A DNA stretch of 64,000 bases from Flavobacteriaceae bacterium D16 (lineage in GTDB: Bacteria; Bacteroidota; Bacteroidia; Flavobacteriales; Flavobacteriaceae): the NCBI GenBank assembly GCA_021295155.1, contig JAJTJC010000035.1, positions 992,001 to 1,056,000 on the forward strand, in the 5' to 3' direction. Below are positions 34,766 to 42,600 of the stretch, in pieces. The notes under the pieces were generated by a model. It was not told the origin of the DNA, searched no databases, and worked only from the letters and a program-made list of their open reading frames with translations. How positions within the stretch are numbered: position 1 is the first letter of the stretch; each line of letters starts with the position of its first letter. The translations under genes were made by a program, and so were the position numbers.

Positions 34766-36571
34766 CTATCTTCTCAAGGAGAAATGGTTGTTTAGGAATT
34801 TAGCTTCAATCCGCTGTCCCTGGATGTCCGTATAAGTAAGACGGAACCAATAATCTGTTGAGGGAAGTTCACGCCCATTGAAGGTACCATCCCATCCAGC
34901 ACTGGTAGTATCCAATTGTGTAATAAGTTTCCCGTAACGATCGAATACCGCTACCACCGGGGATTCAAGTGTAGAAATCCCCTCTATGTGCCAATAATCA
35001 TTAGCTCCATCCCCATTTGGAGTAAAGAACTTTGGAAAACCAACTACGGTTATGGTCTCAGACACCGAACCACAACCCAAAAGATCGGTTATAGTTAACA
35101 CATGAGTCCCCGGACTAACGCCTTCAAAAACATTGGAAGCCTGTTCCGGGCCTCCATCCAACTGATACTGGAAGTTTCCCGTTACTCCCGGAATTATTTC
35201 CACTGTGTTCTCTGCCTGTAAATCCTGTATAATTACCTCTGAAATAGTAGGTGTTTCGGAAACTATTACTGAAACAGTGCGGGTCGAAATACAATTGACC
35301 CCTGCTTGCGAATTGGTTACTGTAAGGGTATAATCTCCAGCCAGGGTAACACTGATGGAGGGCGTACTTTCCCCGGTATCCCACGAATAGCTCAGATGAC
35401 CCTGAGGGGTCATTTCCCCGATCATTACCCCAGTAGTATCCTCACAAATAAATACCTCGTCAGGGAAATCGAGAACCGGGCTTTGCAGGACATTTAATTC
35501 GAAACTTTGTGATGCGTCAAAGCAGCGGGGATTATCTTCACTGGTCACGCGAACATAGAGCTGCTCAGCTCCTGGGGTAAGGCTAAACAATACCGGCAAG
35601 GCATTGATGCCAAGATCGGCATCCGCCTGAGATTGATGATAGCTGACGCGGTATTGGTTAGGATCCTGCACGCCCAATGCCTCAGCATCTTTAATACTCA
35701 GGTCTATATTTTCAATATCGGAGCACAGTATCTCATCCGTTATAGGAGCTGCAGTTGGAGCAGCGGAAAAAGCTAACTGAACATCACTAATAATATTGGT
35801 CATACTCACCGTAATAACTTCCACCCTATACATAGCTGAAATGGTGGCATTGAGTGTAGCCCCTGTCTCTGTAGGAAGGAGCTGATAGCCCATACCCGTG
35901 TCCCGATACCAGGCATAGGAAAGGGCATCTGTTGTGGTGGCATCCAGAACAATCGTTTCGTTGTCGCAAGCTGCTATCGGCGGACCCAGTAGATTGTCAA
36001 TTATGGAACAATCAAGTGCATCAAAAGGATTGGTTTCAAATATCTGACCGGAGAATTGTATCGAAAATCCCGAATTTGTATTACTGAAGTTGTTAATGAG
36101 CAGGTAATAATCCTGGCCGGCCTCCACATTCAACCAATCTTCATATAGAAAAGTATCCGTATCTCCTGTAGGATCTTCACCGACCCCCATATAAGACTGC
36201 ATGTCCTGATTATCAAAGAAATTGCATCGAACAGGTTCACCAAGGTTGTTACAATCATTGGCCAGGTAAAGGGCAAAATCCCAGTCCTCTGAGGTATCAA
36301 AACCAATATTAAATCCAAGTTGTCCGGCTGCCCCGGTTCTAAAACGATACCAGGCTGAATTGGATTCAATGGCGCCCGAAAGTGTTTGTTCAAGACAACC
36401 ACTGGTAGCAGCCCCATTAAAATCATCTATGCCAAAGTCCTGGGTACCCCCATTTGTTGGAGTATTGTTACATATCGGGATGGCGTTTACGCAATCGGAA
36501 GCCACCTGGGCAGATATTGATAATATCCCCAAAAGGAAAGCTAAAGCCGTTATGATCAGGTAACGCTTCAT
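34766..36571 (-). CDS. T9SS type B sorted secreted protein, paralogue of the next gene
   Basis: With ATG 36571 the product has 601 residues: signal (MKRYLIITALAFLLGILSISAQ), an N-terminal module beginning DCVNAIPICNNTP and containing QDYYLLINNF, two immunoglobulin/PKD-like beta domains near the middle, and the CHU_C tail (FTPNGDGANDYWHI, GWDGTFNGRELPSTDYWFRL). It is a longer tandem paralogue of the gene at 33227-34639 and about 130 bases upstream of it. Both are likely surface adhesins or matrix proteins carried by T9SS. Confidence 0.9.
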   Translation of the reverse strand: MKRYLIITALAFLLGILSISAQVASDCVNAIPICNNTPTNGGTQDFGIDDFNGAATSGCLEQTLSGAIESNSAWYRFRTGAAGQLGFNIGFDTSEDWDFALYLANDCNNLGEPVRCNFFDNQDMQSYMGVGEDPTGDTDTFLYEDWLNVEAGQDYYLLINNFSNTNSGFSIQFSGQIFETNPFDALDCSIIDNLLGPPIAACDNETIVLDATTTDALSYAWYRDTGMGYQLLPTETGATLNATISAMYRVEVITVSMTNIISDVQLAFSAAPTAAPITDEILCSDIENIDLSIKDAEALGVQDPNQYRVSYHQSQADADLGINALPVLFSLTPGAEQLYVRVTSEDNPRCFDASQSFELNVLQSPVLDFPDEVFICEDTTGVMIGEMTPQGHLSYSWDTGESTPSISVTLAGDYTLTVTNSQAGVNCISTRTVSVIVSETPTISEVIIQDLQAENTVEIIPGVTGNFQYQLDGGPEQASNVFEGVSPGTHVLTITDLLGCGSVSETITVVGFPKFFTPNGDGANDYWHIEGISTLESPVVAVFDRYGKLITQLDTTSAGWDGTFNGRELPSTDYWFRLTYTDIQGQRIEAKFLNNHFSLRR

Positions 36572-36677
36572 AAACAAGTCCATTCTTGGCAGCATACTAA
36601 AATATACAGGGGGCTCCGTTAACACTAATTTATGTTGTGTACACCGTGAAACCGGCCATAAAGTGGCATATTATGTA

Positions 36678-36685
36678 TATCTTTG
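36678..36685 (+). promoter_or_regulatory. TATCTTTG -7 element before folE
   Basis: TATCTTTG fits TAnnTTTG and lies 22 bases before the ATG at 36708. No clear TTG at -33. Confidence 0.4.
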
Positions 36686-36707
36686 CTGCTCGTAAAATTG
36701 ATTTCAA

Positions 36708-37388
36708 ATGAAATTTGACAGTACATTAGAAGCTCGTTTTGAGGCTGTTGGGAACGATCATCTTTCCAGTGCGGAAGAAACGCCCATGAGGGATGATGCA
36801 TTTGACCTAAGTGATCAGGAAAAGATTGAACGCATACAGCAGAATGTATATGAAATCATGCATACCCTGGGTATGGATATGAAGGATGATAGCCTCAAAG
36901 GAACTCCTAATCGTGTAGCAAAAATGTATGTGCAGGAGGTATTTGGCGGGTTAAATCCCGATCGCAAACCCAATTCATCCCAGTTCCAGAATAAATACAA
37001 ATACGGGGAAATGCTTGTTGAAAAGAACATCACCCTGTACTCTACCTGCGAGCATCACCTCCTACCCATTGTAGGTAAGGCACATATCGCTTATATCTCC
37101 AACGGCACTGTGGTTGGACTTTCTAAAATGAACCGTATTGTAGATTACTACGCCAGGCGTCCACAGGTACAGGAAAGGCTAAATATCCAAATTGTTCGGG
37201 AGTTGCAAAGCGTATTGGGTACCGATGATGTAGCCTGCGTAATTGATGCCAAACACCTTTGCGTAAACTCAAGAGGGATTCGGGACGTAGACAGCAGCAC
37301 TGTAACCGCTGAATACGGGGGCAAATTCAAGGAAGAAGGCGTCCGTCGTGAGTTTTTGGATTATATCAACCTGGATACCAATTTCTAA
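36708..37388 (+). CDS. folE: GTP cyclohydrolase I
   Basis: The 226-residue enzyme turns GTP into 7,8-dihydroneopterin triphosphate, the first step to folate and other pterins. Zinc ligands Cys114 and His117 lie in STCEHHLLP and Cys185 in AKHLCVNSRG; DDSLKGTPNRVAKMY and the pterin-site GLSKMNRIVDYYARRPQVQE are in family order. It starts a plus-strand run, with cysS 15 bases downstream. Confidence 0.97.
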   Translation: MKFDSTLEARFEAVGNDHLSSAEETPMRDDAFDLSDQEKIERIQQNVYEIMHTLGMDMKDDSLKGTPNRVAKMYVQEVFGGLNPDRKPNSSQFQNKYKYGEMLVEKNITLYSTCEHHLLPIVGKAHIAYISNGTVVGLSKMNRIVDYYARRPQVQERLNIQIVRELQSVLGTDDVACVIDAKHLCVNSRGIRDVDSSTVTAEYGGKFKEEGVRREFLDYINLDTNF

Positions 37389-37403
37389 ACTGAAGGTATA
37401 CCC

Positions 37404-38888
37404 ATGGCCGCATTGTACGAAAACCAGCAACTCAAGGTTTACAATTCATTAACTGGGAAAAAAGAGGAATTTACCCCATTGAATGAAGGCCATATAGGCA
37501 TGTATGTATGTGGCCCCACGGTTTACAGCAACGTACACCTCGGAAATTGTCGGACCTTCATGTCTTTTGATATGATCTTCAGGTACCTGCGCCACCTGGG
37601 TTTTAAAGTTCGTTACGTTCGAAATATCACCGATGCCGGACACCTGGAAGATGACGCCGAACAAGGTGAGGATAAAATTGCCAAGAAAGCCCGTCTGGAA
37701 CAACTGGAGCCTATGGAAGTTGTTCAGCGATATACTGTGGATTTCCATAACATTCTGCAGAAATTTAACTTCCTGCCGCCCAGTATTGAACCCACGGCAA
37801 CCGGGCATATCATTGAACAAATCGAGATCATAAAAGAAATCCAGAATAAAGGTTTCGCCTATGAAAAAAATGGGTCGGTGTATTTTGATGTAAGCAAGTT
37901 CAATGAGACACATGAATACGGCAAACTCAGCGGAAGGAAACTGGAAGACATGATCGCTAACACTCGTGAACTGGCTGCCCAGGATGAAAAAAACAGCCCA
38001 CAGGACTTTGCCCTCTGGAAAAAAGCTGAACCTCAACACATTATGCGGTGGCCTTCCCCTTGGGGAGATGGATTCCCCGGGTGGCACCTGGAATGCACCG
38101 CTATGAGCACCAAATACCTGGGAGATACTTTTGACATTCATGGTGGGGGTATGGATCTAAAATTTCCACACCACGAGTGTGAAATAGCACAGGCAGAAGC
38201 ATGCAACGGCAAGTCTCCTGTTAGATACTGGCTGCACGCCAATATGCTTACCCTAAACGGAAAGAAAATGGCTAAATCTACGGGTAACAACTTGTTACCT
38301 GAGGAAATTTTCAGTGGAGATAACATGATCCTGAGTAAAGCATTTTCCCCTGCAGTGGTACGATTTTTTATGATGCAGGCACACTACACAAGCATATTAG
38401 ACCTGAGTAATGATGCCCTGCTTGCTGCAGAAAAAGGCTATCAGCGGCTAATGGAGGCCCTTGATCAATTGCCTTCACTTATAACTTCCGGGAAGTCCTC
38501 CTTTGATTACCAATCGTGGAAGCAGAAGTGTTATGATGCTATGAACGATGATTTCAATACTCCTATTCTTATCGCCAATCTCTTCGAAGGGGTCAAGCAT
38601 ATCAACCTGGTAAAGCAGGGGAACGAAACTATTACACAAGAGGATAAAGCGTTGTTGGAAAGCACCTTAGACAACTTCATCTTTGAAGTACTCGGCCTGG
38701 AAGGCATTTCCGAAAAGGGTCAGGACTCTAACCAACTCGCTGGGGTAGTCAATCTGCTGATTCAACTCAGAAATGAAGCCCGTGCCAACAAAGACTTTGA
38801 TACCTCAGATAAAATTCGGGATGAGCTTGCCGAAATCGGTATTCAACTTAAAGATGGAAAAGACGGTACCACGTTCAGCTCACGGTAA
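37404..38888 (+). CDS. cysS: Cysteine--tRNA ligase
   Basis: The 494-residue class I synthetase has the HIGH-like NVHLGN (HLGN at 45-48), the zinc ligand Cys36 in [19 protein letters not shown] and HHECEIAQ as further ligand regions, and KMAKS at 288-292. The length is normal. It charges tRNA-Cys. It lies 15 bases after folE and 37 bases before yidD. Confidence 0.97.
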   Translation: MAALYENQQLKVYNSLTGKKEEFTPLNEGHIGMYVCGPTVYSNVHLGNCRTFMSFDMIFRYLRHLGFKVRYVRNITDAGHLEDDAEQGEDKIAKKARLEQLEPMEVVQRYTVDFHNILQKFNFLPPSIEPTATGHIIEQIEIIKEIQNKGFAYEKNGSVYFDVSKFNETHEYGKLSGRKLEDMIANTRELAAQDEKNSPQDFALWKKAEPQHIMRWPSPWGDGFPGWHLECTAMSTKYLGDTFDIHGGGMDLKFPHHECEIAQAEACNGKSPVRYWLHANMLTLNGKKMAKSTGNNLLPEEIFSGDNMILSKAFSPAVVRFFMMQAHYTSILDLSNDALLAAEKGYQRLMEALDQLPSLITSGKSSFDYQSWKQKCYDAMNDDFNTPILIANLFEGVKHINLVKQGNETITQEDKALLESTLDNFIFEVLGLEGISEKGQDSNQLAGVVNLLIQLRNEARANKDFDTSDKIRDELAEIGIQLKDGKDGTTFSSR

Positions 38889-38925
38889 TAAATACTGGTC
38901 ATTACCTTATCCAGTAAAGATATTA

Positions 38926-39150
38926 ATGCTTAAAAAAATACTAATAGCGCCCTTTGTTTTTCTGGTTCGTGCCTATCAGATACTCATATCTTCCTGGACG
39001 CCTCCCAGTTGTAGGTACTCCCCAACCTGTTCACACTATACACTTGAGGCTCTTAAAAAACATGGCCTTTGGAAAGGCGGCGGACTGGCAATCAGACGCA
39101 TTATGAGTTGCCACCCCTGGGGAGGGAGTGGTTACGATCCTGTACCCTGA
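38926..39150 (+). CDS. yidD: Membrane protein insertion efficiency factor YidD
   Basis: From ATG 38926 the product is 74 residues: an amphipathic helix ([17 protein letters not shown]), the invariant [15 protein letters not shown] with two cysteines, and the closing [12 protein letters not shown]. YidD sits at the inner face of the membrane and helps YidC-dependent insertion. A longer frame upstream overlaps cysS and is rejected. Confidence 0.95.
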   Translation: MLKKILIAPFVFLVRAYQILISSWTPPSCRYSPTCSHYTLEALKKHGLWKGGGLAIRRIMSCHPWGGSGYDPVP

Positions 39151-39276
39151 GGGTTTAAAGTGGATTTTTACCTGAATCACCAATCCCCGGCAAAAGTTAA
39201 AACCAAGCGTTTTAGATCTTAAGCAGAACACCCAAAGCCAGCTATTTTCTTATCTTAGCCCAGCAAAAAAGTCACT

Positions 39277-40239
39277 ATGTATTTTTTAGGAATTACCTGG
39301 AATCCCGATGACACCCTGTTTAAGCTCGGTTTTCTTCAGATCAAATATTATAACCTGCTTTGGATAGCAGCATTTGTTGTAGGCTGGTTTATCATGAAGC
39401 GGATCTTTTTTAATGAAAAAAGGGATCTGAAACAGCTGGATACCTTATTTATCTACACGGTTTTATCCACTATGTTGGGGGCTCGACTGGGCCATGTTTT
39501 CTTTTATGACTGGTCTTATTACAAAAACCATTTGGTTGAAATTCTGCTGCCTGTAAGGGAGCGGGCTGGTGAATCTCTTTTTGGCCTAATCAACGGATAT
39601 GAATTCACCGGTTTTACAGGCCTTGCCAGCCATGGAGCTGCAATTGGCGTCATTGTGGGTATGTACCTGCTTAGCAGAAAACACAAGGACCTAAAGATGA
39701 TGTGGGTCCTAGACCGCTTGGTAATACCGGTTGCATTGGGGGCTTTCTGTGTACGTCTTGGTAATTTCTTTAATTCAGAGATTAATGGAAAGATCACAGA
39801 TGCTTCTTTTCTGTTTGCTACGAAGTTTGTACGCGACTCAGATGATATGCCAGCAGGAAAGGCAATGGCTATAACCAAAGCGAAAAGCCCTGATGCTGCC
39901 TATGCCGCGCTGGAAAGCGATCCTGAATTTTCACAATTTTTCGAAACAATCCCCTATAGGCACCCGGCTCAATTATACGAGGGTTTTGCCTATATTTTCG
40001 TTTTTCTCATTCTGTATATACTTTACTGGAAAACGGATAAAAAAGACAAGCCTGGATACTTATTTGGACTGTTTCTCGTGCTTCTTTGGACCGTCCGTTT
40101 CTTTGTAGAATTCGTCAAGAAAAGCCAGGGAGGTTTTGAGGAATCCCTTGGCCTTCTTTCCACAGGACAATGGCTGAGCCTCCCGTTTATCGCAATAGGT
40201 CTTTTCTTTATGTTTAAACCTGTAAAGACGAGTTCGTAG
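39277..40239 (+). CDS. lgt: Prolipoprotein diacylglyceryl transferase
   Basis: The 320-residue membrane enzyme has about seven helices and the Lgt core (GARLGHVFFYDW, then GLASHGAAIGVIVGMY holding the essential His-Gly region, and RLGNFFNSE). It moves diacylglycerol from phosphatidylglycerol to the lipobox Cys of prolipoproteins, several of which are encoded in this window. It is somewhat longer than usual owing to a periplasmic loop around residues 180-230. The DUF192 lipoprotein gene follows with no gap. Confidence 0.95.
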   Translation: MYFLGITWNPDDTLFKLGFLQIKYYNLLWIAAFVVGWFIMKRIFFNEKRDLKQLDTLFIYTVLSTMLGARLGHVFFYDWSYYKNHLVEILLPVRERAGESLFGLINGYEFTGFTGLASHGAAIGVIVGMYLLSRKHKDLKMMWVLDRLVIPVALGAFCVRLGNFFNSEINGKITDASFLFATKFVRDSDDMPAGKAMAITKAKSPDAAYAALESDPEFSQFFETIPYRHPAQLYEGFAYIFVFLILYILYWKTDKKDKPGYLFGLFLVLLWTVRFFVEFVKKSQGGFEESLGLLSTGQWLSLPFIAIGLFFMFKPVKTSS

Positions 40240-40749
40240 ATGCCTGCTAAAGTCAATTTATATACTTTTTCAAAGATCTGCCTTATCTGTAGTATTTTCT
40301 TCGCCTTGTTAACTAACTGCAAAGAAGAACCAAAGAAAGCTATTACTACAGAACCCATCACTTTTAGCAAAGAAGGGGAACTTGAAATTTATAAAGGGGA
40401 AACAGATTCTCTGCTTACGCGACTTGATATTGAAATTGCGGATTCGGACTATGAGATCCAAACAGGCCTCATGTACCGGGAGGAGATGGATGCCAATGAA
40501 GCCATGTTATTTGTATTCCCGGATATGGAATTTCATTCCTTCTATATGAAGAATACGCTGATTCCGCTAGATATCATTTTTATTGATGACCAGCTTCGCG
40601 TGGTAAACTTTAAGCAAAACGCTACTCCCCTTGATGAAGCGGGAATCCCTTCTGGATTGCCTGTGCAATATGTACTGGAAGTTAATGCCGGACTTTCCAC
40701 TAGCTGGAATTTGGAGATAGGTGACCGGATTCTCTATACAAAGCAATAG
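40240..40749 (+). CDS. DUF192 lipoprotein
   Basis: The 169-residue protein has a lipobox-type signal (FFALLTNC, Cys near residue 27) and a DUF192 domain from about residue 60: QTGLMYREEMDANEAMLFVF, SFYMKNTLIPLDIIFID and a Gly/Asn-rich end. Function is not established. It directly abuts lgt (TAG then ATG), so the two are translated from one message; it is itself a substrate for Lgt. Confidence 0.9.
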   Translation: MPAKVNLYTFSKICLICSIFFALLTNCKEEPKKAITTEPITFSKEGELEIYKGETDSLLTRLDIEIADSDYEIQTGLMYREEMDANEAMLFVFPDMEFHSFYMKNTLIPLDIIFIDDQLRVVNFKQNATPLDEAGIPSGLPVQYVLEVNAGLSTSWNLEIGDRILYTKQ

Positions 40750-40787
40750 CTTTACAAGCCTGAAGGAATACAATACTGACTACAGTA

Positions 40788-42038
40788 ATGGCCAACACTC
40801 ACTGGACCATATTGGCGGATAACGAATCGGATCGTGAACAACTTTTTGAGACATTATTGCGTAGTCATGAGCTTCCGAAAGCTCTTGAAGGATTTAAGGG
40901 TTTAAAAGGCGGACTTTTATCACAATCCGAAATAGACCGCTATATTGAAGAAGAAGAACGGCATGATCTTAAGGTCCTGACTAAATGCAGGAAACAACGC
41001 CTCAAGACTTTAAGTAGTGGAGAAAGAAAAAAAGCTCTTCTTGAATATTTATTAAGTCAGGACAATGAATTCCTCATTCTGGATAATCCCCTCGACAATC
41101 TCGATGGCACATCGAGGGAAGCTTTACAAAGGCTTCTCAAAAAACTTGCACATCAAATTCCTTTGATACAGTTAATTACCCGGAAGGCAGATAAATTATC
41201 ATTTCCCTGCAAATGGGCCTTATTGCACCAGAATGAATTAAGGATCATAAGCGACCCGACAGATATGGAATTGGAGACAAGAATTGTTCATCATAAAGGA
41301 GCAGTTCCAGGTCCTCTGAATCCGATTTTGCTTGCATCAGACTCCCTGGTGTTATTCAATAAGGTTAATGTAGACTATGGAAACAAACCCGTACTGCATC
41401 AAATCACCTGGGAGCTTAAACCAGGAGAATTCTGGCAATTAACTGGCTCCAATGGCAGTGGTAAAACTACCTTGCTTTCGCTGATCACCGGGGAAAATCC
41501 GAAAGCTTACGGTCAGGACATCACCCTTTTTGGAAAAAGAAAAGGCAGCGGGGAAAGCGTATGGGAAATAAAGGAGAAATTGGGCTATTTCACTCCTGCT
41601 ATGATCGATCGATTCCGGGGATATCACAGTCTGGAAAATATGTTAATCTCCGGATTGCATGATTCAATAGGACTCTATGTGCAACCTACGAAGGTTGAGC
41701 AAGACCTTGCATTAAACTGGCTGAAATACCTTGGGCTGAAAGATAGGAGTAAGCGGTATTTCCATGAATTATCATTAGGGCAACAGCGACTGATTATGTG
41801 TGTCAGGGCCATGATCAAGCATCCACCCCTGCTAATACTGGATGAGCCCACCGCCGGCCTGGACGATAGTAGTGCCGCCCTCGTGGTAGACCTGGTGAAC
41901 CAAATGGCACTTACAAGCCAGTCTTGTATCGTATTTGTTTCCCATCGGCAGGAACCCGGATTAAATCCCCAGTTTACCTATTCCCTTAGACCAGGAACCC
42001 ATGGTTCAACAGGAGGAGTCATTGATGAAAGCCTTTAA
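40788..42038 (+). CDS. Double ABC ATPase (ModF-like) with P-loop-less first half
   Basis: The 416-residue soluble protein has two ABC domains. The first (1-165) keeps an ABC signature (LSSGE, 75-79) and a Walker B-like FLILDN (95-100) but has no Walker A: the expected place reads LADNESDREQL. The second is complete: GSNGSGKT (220-227), LSLGQQR (328-334) and LLILDEP (348-354). ModF-like proteins have this tandem layout, typically about 490 residues, with two intact sites. The loss leaves one site without a nucleotide-binding loop. No permease gene is near, so a role outside transport is likely. Confidence 0.88.
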   Translation: MANTHWTILADNESDREQLFETLLRSHELPKALEGFKGLKGGLLSQSEIDRYIEEEERHDLKVLTKCRKQRLKTLSSGERKKALLEYLLSQDNEFLILDNPLDNLDGTSREALQRLLKKLAHQIPLIQLITRKADKLSFPCKWALLHQNELRIISDPTDMELETRIVHHKGAVPGPLNPILLASDSLVLFNKVNVDYGNKPVLHQITWELKPGEFWQLTGSNGSGKTTLLSLITGENPKAYGQDITLFGKRKGSGESVWEIKEKLGYFTPAMIDRFRGYHSLENMLISGLHDSIGLYVQPTKVEQDLALNWLKYLGLKDRSKRYFHELSLGQQRLIMCVRAMIKHPPLLILDEPTAGLDDSSAALVVDLVNQMALTSQSCIVFVSHRQEPGLNPQFTYSLRPGTHGSTGGVIDESL

Positions 42039-42149
42039 TTGATAGGTTAAATTAGAGGTAGTGCATCACAAAGGGTAGCCAAAAGTTTATTAAGAACTTG
42101 GAAAGTCTAAAAAAAAAGCCCTAACTTTTTCGTATTCAAACGCTGCCCT

Positions 42150-42530
42150 ATGCCTTTGAAACTTAAACATGCCTTAAACCGGGATTACCTAAAAGTGGAA
42201 ATTCTGGGACAACGAACGCCTGGAAACGAAGTTGCCGAGAGCAAACAAATCTGGAAAGAGGTCGCCGATGTTCTCAGCCAACAAGAGCAATCCCGTATCC
42301 TTACCATTATGAAGGTAGAAGGCCGCCTGCCTATAAAGTCAGCATTTCAAATAGCCGAATCTGCCGGAGATCTCGGATGGAGCCGTAACTACAAAATGGC
42401 TGTTGTTGCCGGTAGTGAAGCTGTATTAATGAACATCCGCCTTTCTGAAATGATCCTGACCAATCTTGGTTATGAAATAAAGTTATTTGGCAGTACCCGG
42501 ATGGCCCGGAAATGGTTGCTATCGGACTAA
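42150..42530 (+). CDS. STAS/SpoIIAA-like protein
   Basis: The 126-residue soluble protein alternates strands and helices in the order of the SpoIIAA-like (STAS) fold: an early beta strand KVEILGQ, a central strand ILTIMKVEG, MAVVAGSEAV, and a final RMARKWLL helix in the place usual for these proteins. Members often bind lipids or act as regulators. No phosphorylation-site Ser is obvious. It begins about 110 bases after the ABC ATPase gene. The family call is tentative. Confidence 0.7.
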   Translation: MPLKLKHALNRDYLKVEILGQRTPGNEVAESKQIWKEVADVLSQQEQSRILTIMKVEGRLPIKSAFQIAESAGDLGWSRNYKMAVVAGSEAVLMNIRLSEMILTNLGYEIKLFGSTRMARKWLLSD

Positions 42531-42574
42531 CAGGAATTTCAAGAAAATCAGATGAAATAAGAATCAATAAAAAC

Positions 42575-42593
42575 CCCCGGGAAGTACCCGGGG
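42575..42593. terminator. Bidirectional terminator between the STAS-like gene and secDF
   Basis: CCCCGGG pairs with CCCGGGG around AAGTA, with A/T runs on both sides. It serves the convergent ends of 42530 and 42601. Confidence 0.75.
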
Positions 42594-42600
42594 TCCTTTT

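Noticed and set aside
37449-38141. 230-residue minus-strand frame over cysS
   Set aside because: cysS is unambiguous on the other strand; the frame is compositional shadow.
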